A DNA stretch of 64,000 bases from a bacterium (GCA_026224825.1 JAMFRO010000098.1:1-64000); one strand, 5' to 3'. Numbered from the stretch's first letter, positions 44,158 to 52,334 are shown. A program made the numbers and translations. The notes: generated by a model not told the origin, from the letters alone.

Positions 44158-44424
44158 ATGACTGACAAACCGGAAAATCAAACCGAAGCCGCCGCCGAAC
44201 GTATCGTCAAACTCGAAGAAGAACTCGAAGCCGGCGGCACCGCCGTACACGCCCAGGACGCCCTGGCCCTGGCCCGCGCCCGCCTGCACGAATGGGTGGA
44301 CAGCGTAACCGCCACAGTCATCTCCCCAGGCCTCGGCCGCGTAACCCTGATCCACGCCAACGGCCACCAATCCTCCATCACCTCCCCCGAACTGCCCTTC
44401 ACCCTGAGCAAGTCGGCCTCTTAG
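44158..44424 (+). CDS. Small conserved-looking protein of unknown function
   Basis: An 88-residue protein with an acidic, probably helical first half (AAERIVKLEEELEAGG) and a beta-rich second half with VISPGLGRVTLIHANG. No membrane segment or known motif is recognised. AAGGAATGAACC provides a ribosome binding site. It follows the amidohydrolase by 47 bp and its TAG stop forms the outer edge of palindromic element copy 2. Confidence 0.65.
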   Translation: MTDKPENQTEAAAERIVKLEEELEAGGTAVHAQDALALARARLHEWVDSVTATVISPGLGRVTLIHANGHQSSITSPELPFTLSKSAS

Positions 44425-44658
44425 GGCTGGGTGTTTGTGAGGAAAAAGGCCAGGGCTCTGCCCTGGACCCGCCAAGGGCCGAAGGGCCCTTGGATCCCGC
44501 TACTTAAGACTTAAAAAAGAGGCCTGCCACTTCGGTGTTTCAAACACCGGGGAGGCAGGCCTCTTTTTTAAGTCTTCAACTAATGGGGGTCTGGGGCCTC
44601 AGGCCCCAGCGGGGTCAGGGGCGGAGCCCCAGCCTTTTTCCTTACAAACACCCACCCC
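44425..44658. repeat. Large nested palindromic element, copy 2
   Basis: The element fills the whole gap between two convergent genes and its palindromy runs from one stop codon to the other: TAG on the plus strand (44422-44424) and TAG on the minus strand (44659-44657). The locus-specific outer arms pair as GGGTGTTTGT-(G/A)-AGGAAAAAGGC. The family part (44446-44490 and 44590-44635) matches copy 1, including the CCAAGGGC/GCCCTTGG hairpin and the right CTGGGGCCT/AGGCCCCAG hairpin. The right arm has diverged from the left at several places. The centre is a bidirectional terminator. Confidence 0.88.
44506..44576. terminator. Bidirectional intrinsic terminator, centre of element copy 2
   Basis: Arms 44506-44528 and 44554-44576 are perfectly complementary over 23 bp and include AAAAAAGAGGCCTGCC and its complement. 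GC-rich stem plus A-run before and T-run after make it a terminator in both directions, fitting its place between convergent genes. The loop holds a further hairpin, GGTGTTT-C-AAACACC. Confidence 0.85.
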
Positions 44659-46689
44659 CTAATTGCCGGCCAGCTCCAGGGTGACGGACAGGTGCCGGGG
44701 GTCGGCGAAGCGGTCGGGGACCCAGGTCTTGTTGGCCGAGATTGTTACGGTTGAGTGGGGTGGGATGTCGATGGGGATCACTGTGCTGCGTGTGACTGGG
44801 TAGGTATTTGTCTGGGTTCCGTTCGTTACGGACATTCGCAATGTGGGTGACGGTCTGGTCCATGCGCCCGAAAGGGTCACATGCACCGGTGATTGATGTG
44901 TTACGATGGTGATCTGCCGTCCCATCCAGTTATCTTTGGCGGGGCTCGGCCAGTAGTCACCGGTCATCGTATAATAATCGAGGCTCGCCGCCGGCGGTAC
45001 GGTGACGATGGTTACACCCGGCTCCACCCGCACGGGCCAGTGCAGCGCCAGGATCGCGGTGCTGAGGGCCGGCGGGGTGTTGGGGGCGAGCAGAATATAT
45101 TGCACGTGGTGGGTGACGCAGAGATCTTGCAGCGCGTTGATGGAGGCGGCATCGCCAAGCCCGTTGCGCAGTTCGGCGAAAGCCGGATCGGCTTTCTCGG
45201 TGGCGGGCACGAAGCCGACATAGCCGCCGGTCTGCTGGAAACTCATCCGTGCATTGAGCTGCCAGGCCATGCCGGGGCCCGCATCGGCAAAGGGCAGGAC
45301 CAGCACATTCGGCAGTTTGCCAAGCGTGGCTCTGACATTTTCCGCGGTGAGGAAAGGCGCTGAGGGCCATGCCCACCAGGATAATATGGACCGATTCGGA
45401 TACAAAACAATGCAGGCGGCCACGGCTAATCCGTAATTCACCCAGCGCCAGGGGCCGCGCGCCGTGGCCAGCGCCAGTGCCGCGGCAATGCCGGTGCTGA
45501 GGGCGATGTACATGGTGAAGCGTGAGGGCAGCAGCTCACCGATCAACGGCACATGCCGTGTCAGCTCCCAGGGCAGCAGCACGTGCGAGGACCGGAGGCC
45601 GATCTGCAAATGCGGTCCGAGGGTGAAAAGGATCAGCAGAAGTGTAACGAGCGCCAGGGGTTTTACATAGGGCTGGTGCCGGCGGGCGGCGAAAAACACC
45701 GCCACGAGCAGGATCAGCGGCAGGCCGAGATAAGCCCCTTGCTCGCTGGCATTGCCGTCGTATGTGCCAGAGATATTCAGCAGATAGGGTGTGCTGAAAT
45801 ATGTAACGATGGTGGGAAAGAAGAAATTCCGCGGGTCGGTGACATAGGCCTGCACGGCGTTGATCTGCGCCGGCACATCGGCGAAGCCTTTGGCCATATA
45901 GTACAGAAATGGCGATGCCAGTATTATGGTGATGACGGCGGTGACGGCGATGTCCTGCGCCAGGCGCCACATGCGGGCCCGCTCTTCGCCGGCTGCGAAG
46001 TGCAGAAACACCGCCCAGCTTACGGCACCGAACAGGCAGAGCGAGGCCAGGATTTCCGTGGCGATACCAAGCTCGGCGAGCAGGCAGGCGGTAAGGGCCG
46101 CGATAAAGCCGGGGGCGGACATATCGCCGCGAACCCGGCGGATGCAGAGCAACAGCACGACCGGCACCAGGCAAATGAAATCGAGATTGAAATGTCCCAG
46201 CAACTGGCCCAGCTCGTAGGAGGAAAACCCGTAGAGATAGCCGCCGAATAATGCCGCCAGCCAGTCATCCGTTACGTATTCGCAGAGCAGAAACGCGGTC
46301 CATGCGGCCAATGCGGGTGCGGCCAGCGTGAGCAGGTTGAAGCAGACGACCGGGCCGAAAAAATAGGTGACCGGCGCCATGACGAGAGCAGGGAAAGGGA
46401 CCGAGGTTGCCCAGGTGAGGTTGAAGCCATGCGGAACCCAGACCGCATTCGTTATGAATGGATTGAGCCCATGGTGGATGGCATAGGGCCACCAGTGCAG
46501 GAACCAGATAAAGCAGATCGGGTCCGGCCCCATGCCCCTGTAGGTCGTAGACCAGCTACCGTTCTGGCCGAACAGCACCAGCGACACGGCGGCATAAATG
46601 AGTAAAGCCGCGCCGCATGCGGCGGAACGAGAGAGGCCGCGTGCGGCCGGGCGGGGGAGAGTGAGACGAGTCATTCGCCCAACTAACAT
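44659..46689 (-). CDS. Polytopic membrane protein, GT-C glycosyltransferase-like
   Basis: A 676-residue protein with about twelve hydrophobic helices up to residue 450 and a soluble C-terminal domain from about 460. GMGPDPICFIWFLHWWPYAI in the first periplasmic loop and the overall layout resemble GT-C/YfhO-type membrane glycosyltransferases, but no confident family can be named. The beta-rich C-terminal part (about 590-676) looks like a carbohydrate-binding-type sandwich. The start may be 46689, overlapping the upstream gene by 7 bp, or ATG 46674. The stop sits at the edge of palindromic element copy 2. Confidence 0.65.
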   Translation of the reverse strand: MLVGRMTRLTLPRPAARGLSRSAACGAALLIYAAVSLVLFGQNGSWSTTYRGMGPDPICFIWFLHWWPYAIHHGLNPFITNAVWVPHGFNLTWATSVPFPALVMAPVTYFFGPVVCFNLLTLAAPALAAWTAFLLCEYVTDDWLAALFGGYLYGFSSYELGQLLGHFNLDFICLVPVVLLLCIRRVRGDMSAPGFIAALTACLLAELGIATEILASLCLFGAVSWAVFLHFAAGEERARMWRLAQDIAVTAVITIILASPFLYYMAKGFADVPAQINAVQAYVTDPRNFFFPTIVTYFSTPYLLNISGTYDGNASEQGAYLGLPLILLVAVFFAARRHQPYVKPLALVTLLLILFTLGPHLQIGLRSSHVLLPWELTRHVPLIGELLPSRFTMYIALSTGIAAALALATARGPWRWVNYGLAVAACIVLYPNRSILSWWAWPSAPFLTAENVRATLGKLPNVLVLPFADAGPGMAWQLNARMSFQQTGGYVGFVPATEKADPAFAELRNGLGDAASINALQDLCVTHHVQYILLAPNTPPALSTAILALHWPVRVEPGVTIVTVPPAASLDYYTMTGDYWPSPAKDNWMGRQITIVTHQSPVHVTLSGAWTRPSPTLRMSVTNGTQTNTYPVTRSTVIPIDIPPHSTVTISANKTWVPDRFADPRHLSVTLELAGN

Positions 46690-47351
46690 GCCAATGCCGC
46701 CAGCGCATCGGCCAATGTTCCGGGGGCCGATAAAAACGGACTATGCCCCGCCTCCAACGTGATCACCCGCCGCACCGGCCATTGCGCCTGCATTTTCCGC
46801 TGCGCAGCATGGCTGATGACCTGGTCCTGCGTGCATTCAATATAGTCGCGCGGCACGGTGCCAAAACGCTCGGCAGTCACCCGCAGCGGTGCTGTCAGCC
46901 CGAACAGAGGTTCAGCCTGCCACCGCGCTTGCGCGAAAGCCGCATCCTCGGCACTGCACCCGGTATAGAACAATGGTGCCGCATCCGCCGCCAGCGTGCA
47001 GGCACGCGCCTCCGGGTCCATCACGATGGGGAGCAGAATATCGTCCTGCGCCGCCGCCAGTACCGATTGCCCGCGTTTGAGCAAAAACCCGGCGCAGAAA
47101 ATAAGCCGCGCCACCCGCTCCGGCGCTGCCTCGGCCACGGCGGAAATAACCGCCCCGCCCCGGCTATGCCCCACCAGCACGGCGGGACCATCGCCCACGG
47201 CCTCCAACACCAGCGCCACCCATTCCGCCATCGAGCGTGCCGTTACGGGCAGGTCGGGTGCCACCACCTCATGCCCGGCGAGGTGCGGCAGCACCCGGTC
47301 CCAGCACCAGGCCCCATGCCACGCCCCATGCAGCAGAATCAGTTTCGCCAT
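46683..47351 (-). CDS. Alpha/beta-fold esterase-like hydrolase
   Basis: A 222-residue hydrolase. MAKLILLHGAWHGAWCWDRV is the classic opening of the plant-methylesterase/EstC-like group, with nucleophile Ser in VLVGHSRGGAVISAV, an acidic residue near CTQDQVIS and His in LEAGHSPFLS. A full triad is likely. The start at 47351 fits the domain. It is divergent from nrtR, with only 28 bp to the first possible nrtR start. Confidence 0.85.
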   Translation of the reverse strand: MAKLILLHGAWHGAWCWDRVLPHLAGHEVVAPDLPVTARSMAEWVALVLEAVGDGPAVLVGHSRGGAVISAVAEAAPERVARLIFCAGFLLKRGQSVLAAAQDDILLPIVMDPEARACTLAADAAPLFYTGCSAEDAAFAQARWQAEPLFGLTAPLRVTAERFGTVPRDYIECTQDQVISHAAQRKMQAQWPVRRVITLEAGHSPFLSAPGTLADALAALAC

Positions 47352-47379
47352 CGCGCTTGTCCTTCCCTCAGCCCGCCAA

Positions 47380-48279
47380 ATGCGCGAAAACCGTTCCATG
47401 GGCAATCAAGTGGTGGAAACCGAGCTGATCGCGGTGCTGGTCGCCGTGACCGATGGCGACCCGCGCGTGCTCACCATCGAGAACGGGTACGCTTTGCCCT
47501 CCGGCCCGCTGGAGCCCGGCCACCCCTCGCTGCAAACGGGCCTGCGCGCCTGGGTGGAGCGGCAGACGCACCATCCCATCGGTTACGTGGAGCAGCTTTA
47601 CACCTTCGCGGACCAGCAGCGTGGCGAGGCGCGCGGCATTTCCATCTCCTACCTGGCCCTGAGCCGGGAAGCCGCCGCGGAATACCCCAGTGCCTCCTGG
47701 CGAAGCTGGTACCATTACTTCCCCTGGGAGGACCAACGCGAGGACAACAAGTTTCCGGCCGATATGTACCGCAGCCTGACCGGCTGGGCCGCCGGGGATG
47801 TCGCCCGGCGCGCGCGCATCGCCGGGCTGTTTGGTGGCGAGGGCCGGGTGTGGAACGAGGAGCTGGTGCTGCAGCGCTATGAGCTGCTGTGGGAGGCAGG
47901 GCTGGTGCCCGAGGCCACCCGCAACGCGCTGGTGGCCGCAACGCCGGTGCCGGCCAAGGAGATGCTCAACGACCACCGCCGTATTCTCGCCACGGCGATT
48001 GCGCGGTTGCGGGCGAAGATTAAATATCGCCCAGTCGTTTTTGAGCTGCTGGCGCATGAATTCACGCTGCTGGAGTTGCAGCAGACCATGGAGGCGCTGG
48101 CCGGCCAAAGCCTGCATAAGCCCAATTTCCGGCGGTTTATCGAGGGCCAGGAGCTGGTGGAGGAGACCGGGCGGACCACCACGGGGCTGGCCGGGCGGCC
48201 GGCGAAACTCTTCCGCTTCCGCGCTTCGGTGCTGGAGGAGCGGGGGTTCACCGGCTCCAAGCTGCCCCTGGTGCGATAA
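47380..48279 (+). CDS. nrtR: NrtR-type Nudix transcriptional regulator of NAD synthesis
   Basis: Repressor with an N-terminal Nudix-like domain (about 10-160), used for sensing ADP-ribose or related NAD metabolites, and a C-terminal winged helix (about 215-299, with FTLLELQQTMEALAGQ and KPNFRRFI). The order and the motif YHYFPWEDQREDN fit the NrtR family. Its position directly before nadABC and two palindromes in the gap are strong support. The start may be ATG 47380 (299 residues) or 47398 (293). It is divergent from the esterase gene. Confidence 0.88.
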   Translation: MRENRSMGNQVVETELIAVLVAVTDGDPRVLTIENGYALPSGPLEPGHPSLQTGLRAWVERQTHHPIGYVEQLYTFADQQRGEARGISISYLALSREAAAEYPSASWRSWYHYFPWEDQREDNKFPADMYRSLTGWAAGDVARRARIAGLFGGEGRVWNEELVLQRYELLWEAGLVPEATRNALVAATPVPAKEMLNDHRRILATAIARLRAKIKYRPVVFELLAHEFTLLELQQTMEALAGQSLHKPNFRRFIEGQELVEETGRTTTGLAGRPAKLFRFRASVLEERGFTGSKLPLVR

Positions 48280-48292
48280 AAGCGCTTGCTTT

Positions 48293-48315
48293 GTTATACT
48301 CAGGGTGAGTATAAC
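48293..48315. promoter_or_regulatory. NrtR operator 1
   Basis: Perfect palindrome GTTATACTCA-N3-TGAGTATAAC, 13 bp after the nrtR stop. TTGCTT just upstream (48287-48292) and GTATAA (48309-48314) inside it could be the -35 and -10 of the nadABC promoter with a spacer of about 16-17 bp, so binding would block RNA polymerase. Confidence 0.8.
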
Positions 48316-48327
48316 CGGCGTCATGGA

Positions 48328-48350
48328 ATTATACTCAAGTTGAGTATAAC
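48328..48350. promoter_or_regulatory. NrtR operator 2
   Basis: Second palindrome ATTATACTCA-N3-TGAGTATAAC with one imperfect pair, centred 35 bp after operator 1 and ending 13 bp before the nadA start. Two near-identical sites suggest cooperative binding. Confidence 0.78.
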
Positions 48351-48363
48351 AAGGAATCTGACC

Positions 48364-49323
48364 ATGCCGCTTGATCTGTACGCCCGCGTCTCCCGTGTGA
48401 TCCCGCCCATCGAATGGGCCACCATGGCGGAGGATGCCGCGGCGATTATCGAGCTGAAGAAGCAGCGCCGCGCGGTGATATTGGCGCATAATTATCAGAC
48501 GCCGGAGATTTTCCATGGCGTGGCGGATATCGTGGGCGACAGCCTGGCGCTGGCGCGTGAGGCGGCCACGGCGGATGCGGATGTGATCCTGGTGGCCGGT
48601 GTGCATTTCATGGCCGAGACCGCCAAGTTGATGAACCCGGGCAAGATTGTGTTGATCCCGGATGCGCTGGCGGGGTGCTCGCTGGCGGAGAGCATTACCG
48701 CCGCCGATGTGGCGCTGCTGCGGCAGAAATATCCGGGGCGGCCGGTGGTGGCTTATGTGAATACCTCGGCCGAGGTGAAGGCGGCTTCCGATATCTGCTG
48801 CACTTCGGGCAATGCGAAGAAGGTGGTGGAGTCTCTGGGTGTGCCTGAGGTGATCATGCTGCCGGATGAGTTTCTGGCGCTGAATGTGGCGAAGGAAACT
48901 GACGTTAAGATTATCGCGTGGAAGGGGCATTGCGAGGTGCATGAGCTTTTCACGCCGGCGGAGATTCATGATCTGCGGGCGCGCCATCCGGGGGTGGTGA
49001 TTCTGGCGCATCCTGAATGCCCGCCGGAGGTGGTGGAGGTGGCGGATTTTTCCGGCTCCACGGCGGTGATGGCGGATTTTGTGCGGACGCAGAAGCCCGC
49101 GCGGGTGGCGTTGATTACGGAATGCTCGATGAGCGATAATATCGCGCAAGGGTCGCCTGAGACGGAGTTTGTGCGGCCGTGCAATCTGTGCCCGCATATG
49201 AAGCGGATTACTTTGAAAAACATAAGGCGTGCACTGGAAAACATGGAAACCGAGGTGCTGATTCCAGAGGCGCTGTTCGAGCCCGCGCGGCGCTCTGTTG
49301 AGCGCATGCTTGCCGTAAAATGA
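48364..49323 (+). CDS. nadA: Quinolinate synthase
   Basis: [4Fe-4S] enzyme that condenses iminoaspartate with dihydroxyacetone phosphate to quinolinate. Cluster cysteines are visible in PDALAGCSLAE, the region around DICCTSGNA, and RPCNLCPHMKRI. The early motif AVILAHNYQTPEIFHGVADIVGDS is characteristic. The start at 48364 has AAGGA upstream and follows operator 2; the frame open from 48286 covers the operators. 319 residues. It is first of nadABC. Confidence 0.95.
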   Translation: MPLDLYARVSRVIPPIEWATMAEDAAAIIELKKQRRAVILAHNYQTPEIFHGVADIVGDSLALAREAATADADVILVAGVHFMAETAKLMNPGKIVLIPDALAGCSLAESITAADVALLRQKYPGRPVVAYVNTSAEVKAASDICCTSGNAKKVVESLGVPEVIMLPDEFLALNVAKETDVKIIAWKGHCEVHELFTPAEIHDLRARHPGVVILAHPECPPEVVEVADFSGSTAVMADFVRTQKPARVALITECSMSDNIAQGSPETEFVRPCNLCPHMKRITLKNIRRALENMETEVLIPEALFEPARRSVERMLAVK

Positions 49324-49336
49324 TTACTTTCTCAAA

Positions 49337-50734
49337 ATGATAATCATCGGCGGCGGTGTTGCGGGGTTGATGGCGGCGCTGGCTGCTTCGCCCCGGCCTG
49401 TGACGCTGCTTAACCCTGGGCCGCTGGGCGCCGGGGCGGCGAGCGCGATGAGCCAGGGCGGGCTGGCGGCGGCACTTGGGGCTGATGATGGTGTGGCCCT
49501 GCATGTGGCCGATACGCTGGCGGCGGGGGCTGGGTTGTGCGAGCGCGCGGCAGTGGAGCGGATTATTGGCGCCGGGCCGAAGCTTGTGGAGACGCTGCTG
49601 CGGCTGGGCGTGCGGTTTGACCGGCATGGTGATGCTTTGGCCCTGGGGTTGGAGGCGGCGCATGCGCGGCCTAGGATTTTGCATGCCAATGGCGACCAGA
49701 CGGGCGCTGAGATTATGCGGGCGCTGATTGCGCGTGTGCAGGCGACGCCGAGCATTACGATTATGCAGGCGACGGCGCGAAAGATTGTGATTGGCGATAA
49801 TGGTGTTACCGGCGTGCTGGCGGTGCGCGGCGATGAGGTGGTGACCCTGCCTACGGACAATGTGCTGTTGGCGACGGGCGGGATTGGCGGGTTGTTCAGC
49901 CATACCACCAATCCGGAAGGGGCCATTGGCCATGGGTTGATGCTGGCGATGGATGCCGGGGCAGCACTCGCCGATTTGGAATTCATCCAGTTTCACCCAA
50001 CTGCTTTGGATGTGGCGGGGGCGTCTCTGCCGCTGATCTCCGAGGCGGTGCGCGGTGAGGGTGCCAGGTTTATCGATGAGACGGGCGCGTATTTCATGCA
50101 TGGTGGCGATCTGGCGCCGCGTGATGTGGTGGCGCGCGGTGTGTTCGCGCATGTGCAGGCGGGGCATGCGGTGTTTCTCGATGCGCGCGGGATTGGGGCG
50201 CGGTTTGCCACGCGGTTTCCCGCCATTGCGGCCATCTGTGCGCGGGCTGGGATTGACCCTGCCACGCAGCCGATACCGGTGCGGCCGGCGGCGCATTACC
50301 ATATGGGCGGCGTGGTTGTGGATGCATCTGGGCGCAGCAGCATCGAGGGGTTGTATGCCGCTGGTGAAGTGGCGCGCACGGGGCTGCATGGTGCGAACCG
50401 GCTGGCCAGTAATTCGCTGCTGGAGGCTGCGATTTGCGGCGAGGCGGCGGGGTTGGCGATGGCGGGGCTTGAGGCGAAGCGCCCGCGCGATGTGCGGGCA
50501 GGGCTGCCGCCGCTGCCGGATGCCGGGCCGGTGCGCAAGTTGATGTCGGCGCATCTGGGGGTGTTGCGCGATGCTGCCGGGATGGAGCTTGCGGTGCAGG
50601 CATTTGCCGGGATGGAGAGCAAAAATCCGGCGGCGGGTTTGGCGTTGCGGATTGCGTTGGCCGGGTTGGCGCGTAAAGAATCGGTGGGCGCGCATGCGCT
50701 TGCGGGCGGCAAACAGTTTTGTAGGGCGGCGTAA
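49337..50734 (+). CDS. nadB: L-aspartate oxidase (short form)
   Basis: FAD enzyme oxidising L-aspartate to iminoaspartate for NadA. The FAD-binding start is [18 protein letters not shown], followed by [21 protein letters not shown], the FAD motif [17 protein letters not shown] and the substrate region [12 protein letters not shown]. Near the end are [26 protein letters not shown]. The protein is 465 residues, about 50-70 shorter than typical NadB, and lacks most of the C-terminal helical domain. The stop shares its last A with the nadC ATG. Confidence 0.92.
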   Translation: MIIIGGGVAGLMAALAASPRPVTLLNPGPLGAGAASAMSQGGLAAALGADDGVALHVADTLAAGAGLCERAAVERIIGAGPKLVETLLRLGVRFDRHGDALALGLEAAHARPRILHANGDQTGAEIMRALIARVQATPSITIMQATARKIVIGDNGVTGVLAVRGDEVVTLPTDNVLLATGGIGGLFSHTTNPEGAIGHGLMLAMDAGAALADLEFIQFHPTALDVAGASLPLISEAVRGEGARFIDETGAYFMHGGDLAPRDVVARGVFAHVQAGHAVFLDARGIGARFATRFPAIAAICARAGIDPATQPIPVRPAAHYHMGGVVVDASGRSSIEGLYAAGEVARTGLHGANRLASNSLLEAAICGEAAGLAMAGLEAKRPRDVRAGLPPLPDAGPVRKLMSAHLGVLRDAAGMELAVQAFAGMESKNPAAGLALRIALAGLARKESVGAHALAGGKQFCRAA

Positions 50735-51585
50735 TGAATCTGGCACCACTTCCTCATATCATGATCGAACAGGCGGTGCGGGCCGCACTGCTGGAAGATT
50801 TGGGCCGCGCCGGGGATATTACCTCGGATTCGGTTATTCCCGCTGATACACAGGCGAAAGTGGCGATGGTGGCGCGCGAGCCGGGCGTGGTGGCGGGGCT
50901 GGATTTTGCGCGCTGTGCGTTTGCGCTGGTGGATCCGGCGATTGTGTTCACGCCGCTTCTGCGCGATGGGGCACGGCTGGTGCCGGGGGATGTGCTGGCG
51001 GAGATTACGGGGCCGGCGCGCGGGATTTTAACCGGTGAGCGCGTGGCGTTGAATTTTCTCGGGCATCTCTCAGGCATTGCGTCCGCCACGCGCGGGATTG
51101 CGGATGCGATTGCGCATACGGGCGCGAAGATTAGCTGTACGCGCAAGACGACGCCCGGCTTACGGTTTGCCGAGAAATACGCGGTGCGGGCTGGGGGCGG
51201 GACAAACCATCGTTTCGGGCTCGATGATGCGATTCTGATCAAGGATAATCACATCGCCATTGCCGGTGGTGTGGGTAAGGCGATTGAGGCGGCGCGGGCG
51301 GGTGTTGGGCATCTCGTGAAGATCGAGGTGGAGGTGGATACGCTGGACCAGCTCGATGAGGCGCTGTTGTATGCGCCGGATGCCGTGCTGCTGGATAATA
51401 TGACACCGGAGGTTTTGTGCGAGGCGGTGGCAAGGATCGGCGGGCGGGCGGTGGCCGAGGCCTCCGGGCGGATTAATGCGCAGACGGCGCCGGTGATTGC
51501 GGAGACGGGGGTGGATTTGATTTCCGCCGGCTGGCTCACGCATTCGGCGAAGGTGCTGGATATTGGGTTGGATTTTATGGGGTAG
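50734..51585 (+). CDS. nadC: Nicotinate-nucleotide pyrophosphorylase (quinolinate phosphoribosyltransferase)
   Basis: Converts quinolinate and PRPP to nicotinate mononucleotide, completing the nadABC branch. Conserved marks are [49 protein letters not shown] split over the PRPP site, ILIKDNHIA, and [11 protein letters not shown]. Length (283) is normal. TAATG overlap with nadB indicates translational coupling. Confidence 0.95.
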   Translation: MNLAPLPHIMIEQAVRAALLEDLGRAGDITSDSVIPADTQAKVAMVAREPGVVAGLDFARCAFALVDPAIVFTPLLRDGARLVPGDVLAEITGPARGILTGERVALNFLGHLSGIASATRGIADAIAHTGAKISCTRKTTPGLRFAEKYAVRAGGGTNHRFGLDDAILIKDNHIAIAGGVGKAIEAARAGVGHLVKIEVEVDTLDQLDEALLYAPDAVLLDNMTPEVLCEAVARIGGRAVAEASGRINAQTAPVIAETGVDLISAGWLTHSAKVLDIGLDFMG

Positions 51586-51599
51586 GGCGAGCTTTTCAG

Positions 51600-51881
51600 A
51601 TGCAGATCAAAACAAACTCTGAATTTATGCCTGTTCTTGCTGCGTAAATTGACCGTTGGTGCGAAAAGAGGTCCTTACGGCAACTTTCAATTCTATTGCC
51701 GGGATACTTTGCGTTTAACGGAATGACCGATGGTTGGCATGAATTGTACCAGAGCTTGAAACGGCTTCGGGTCTTAGGTCCAGACTCGTATGCAGCCTCG
51801 GATTGGAACATAATCGCCGATCTTTTGAACGCGATTGACCACATAGTCTCGGGTCAAAAGCCGGGGATTTGGAGAGAGTGA
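51600..51881 (+). pseudogene. Small ORF interrupted by an in-frame TAA
   Basis: From ATG 51600 the frame reads MQIKTNSEFMPVLAA, then TAA (51645-51647), and continues in the same frame with IDRWCEKRSLRQLSILLPGY and GMTDGWHELYQSLKRLRVLG to TGA at 51879-51881. Both parts look like one protein of about 93 residues with an ordinary composition, so a nonsense mutation is a simple explanation. Alternatively the second part is a real 61-residue gene using TTG 51696 or ATG 51723. No family is recognised. The surrounding 450 bp (51586-52038) contain no other gene, only palindromes. GC content is lower than in the neighbours. Confidence 0.45.
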
Positions 51882-51938
51882 GATTCCCGCTTTCGCGAGA
51901 GGACGATTTATTGGCTCAATTTTGTGGGCTATAACTTT

Positions 51939-52023
51939 GCCGTCATTGCGAGCGTAGCGAAGCAATCCATCTTTCGTGCCGCGCCACGGAGATGGATTGC
52001 TTCGCTACGCTCGCAATGACGGC
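51939..52023. repeat. REP-like palindrome (CGTCATTGCGAGCG family), complete copy
   Basis: Perfect 34-bp arms (51939-51972 and 51990-52023) flank a 17-nt loop. The arms match the copy at 3981-4062 except for a few bases (GCGTAGCGAAGCAATCC instead of GCGCAGCGAAGCAACCC). It ends 15 bp after... i.e. just downstream of the GIY-YIG gene's stop. A half-site of the CCCGC family lies nearby at 51881-51898. Confidence 0.9.
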
Positions 52024-52038
52024 TTTTGTTGGCGATCT

Positions 52039-52326
52039 TCACAGCAGCGCATCGTATAAATCGGTCCAATCTGGGTTTTGCTCCATGATCAGCCGGATTT
52101 TTGCTGCCCGGGAGCCGCCTTTGATTTGTTTTTCGCGCAGGATGGCGGATTCCATCGTTTCGTGAAGTTCCCACCAGACGAGGGTTTTCAGCCCGTATCG
52201 CGCGGTGAAACCACCGAGTTGTCCGTCTCGGTGCTGGCCAATTCTCTGGATCAGGTTGGAGGTCACGACTGTGTAGAGCGTGCCGTTTTTCTTGTTCGTT
52301 AAAATATAGACTGCTGGTTGTTTCAT
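52039..52326 (-). CDS. Stand-alone GIY-YIG nuclease-like protein with altered YIG motif
   Basis: A 95-residue protein of the small GIY-YIG endonuclease group. VYILTNKKNGTLYTVVTSNL aligns with the family start, in which the second motif is normally YIG; here it reads YTV. The catalytic Arg (LIQRIGQH) and the metal-binding Glu (MESAILREKQIK) are kept. The C-terminal NPDWTDLYD is typical. The gene is bracketed by members of one palindrome family (51939-52023 and 52335-52367), as if mobilised or maintained with them. It may be active on branched DNA, or be decaying. Confidence 0.8.
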   Translation of the reverse strand: MKQPAVYILTNKKNGTLYTVVTSNLIQRIGQHRDGQLGGFTARYGLKTLVWWELHETMESAILREKQIKGGSRAAKIRLIMEQNPDWTDLYDALL

Positions 52327-52334
52327 GGCCAGTA

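Noticed and set aside
47368-49197. A 609-codon minus-strand frame opposite nrtR and nadA
   Set aside because: Shadow frame rich in His and Arg that would also cover the two NrtR operators.
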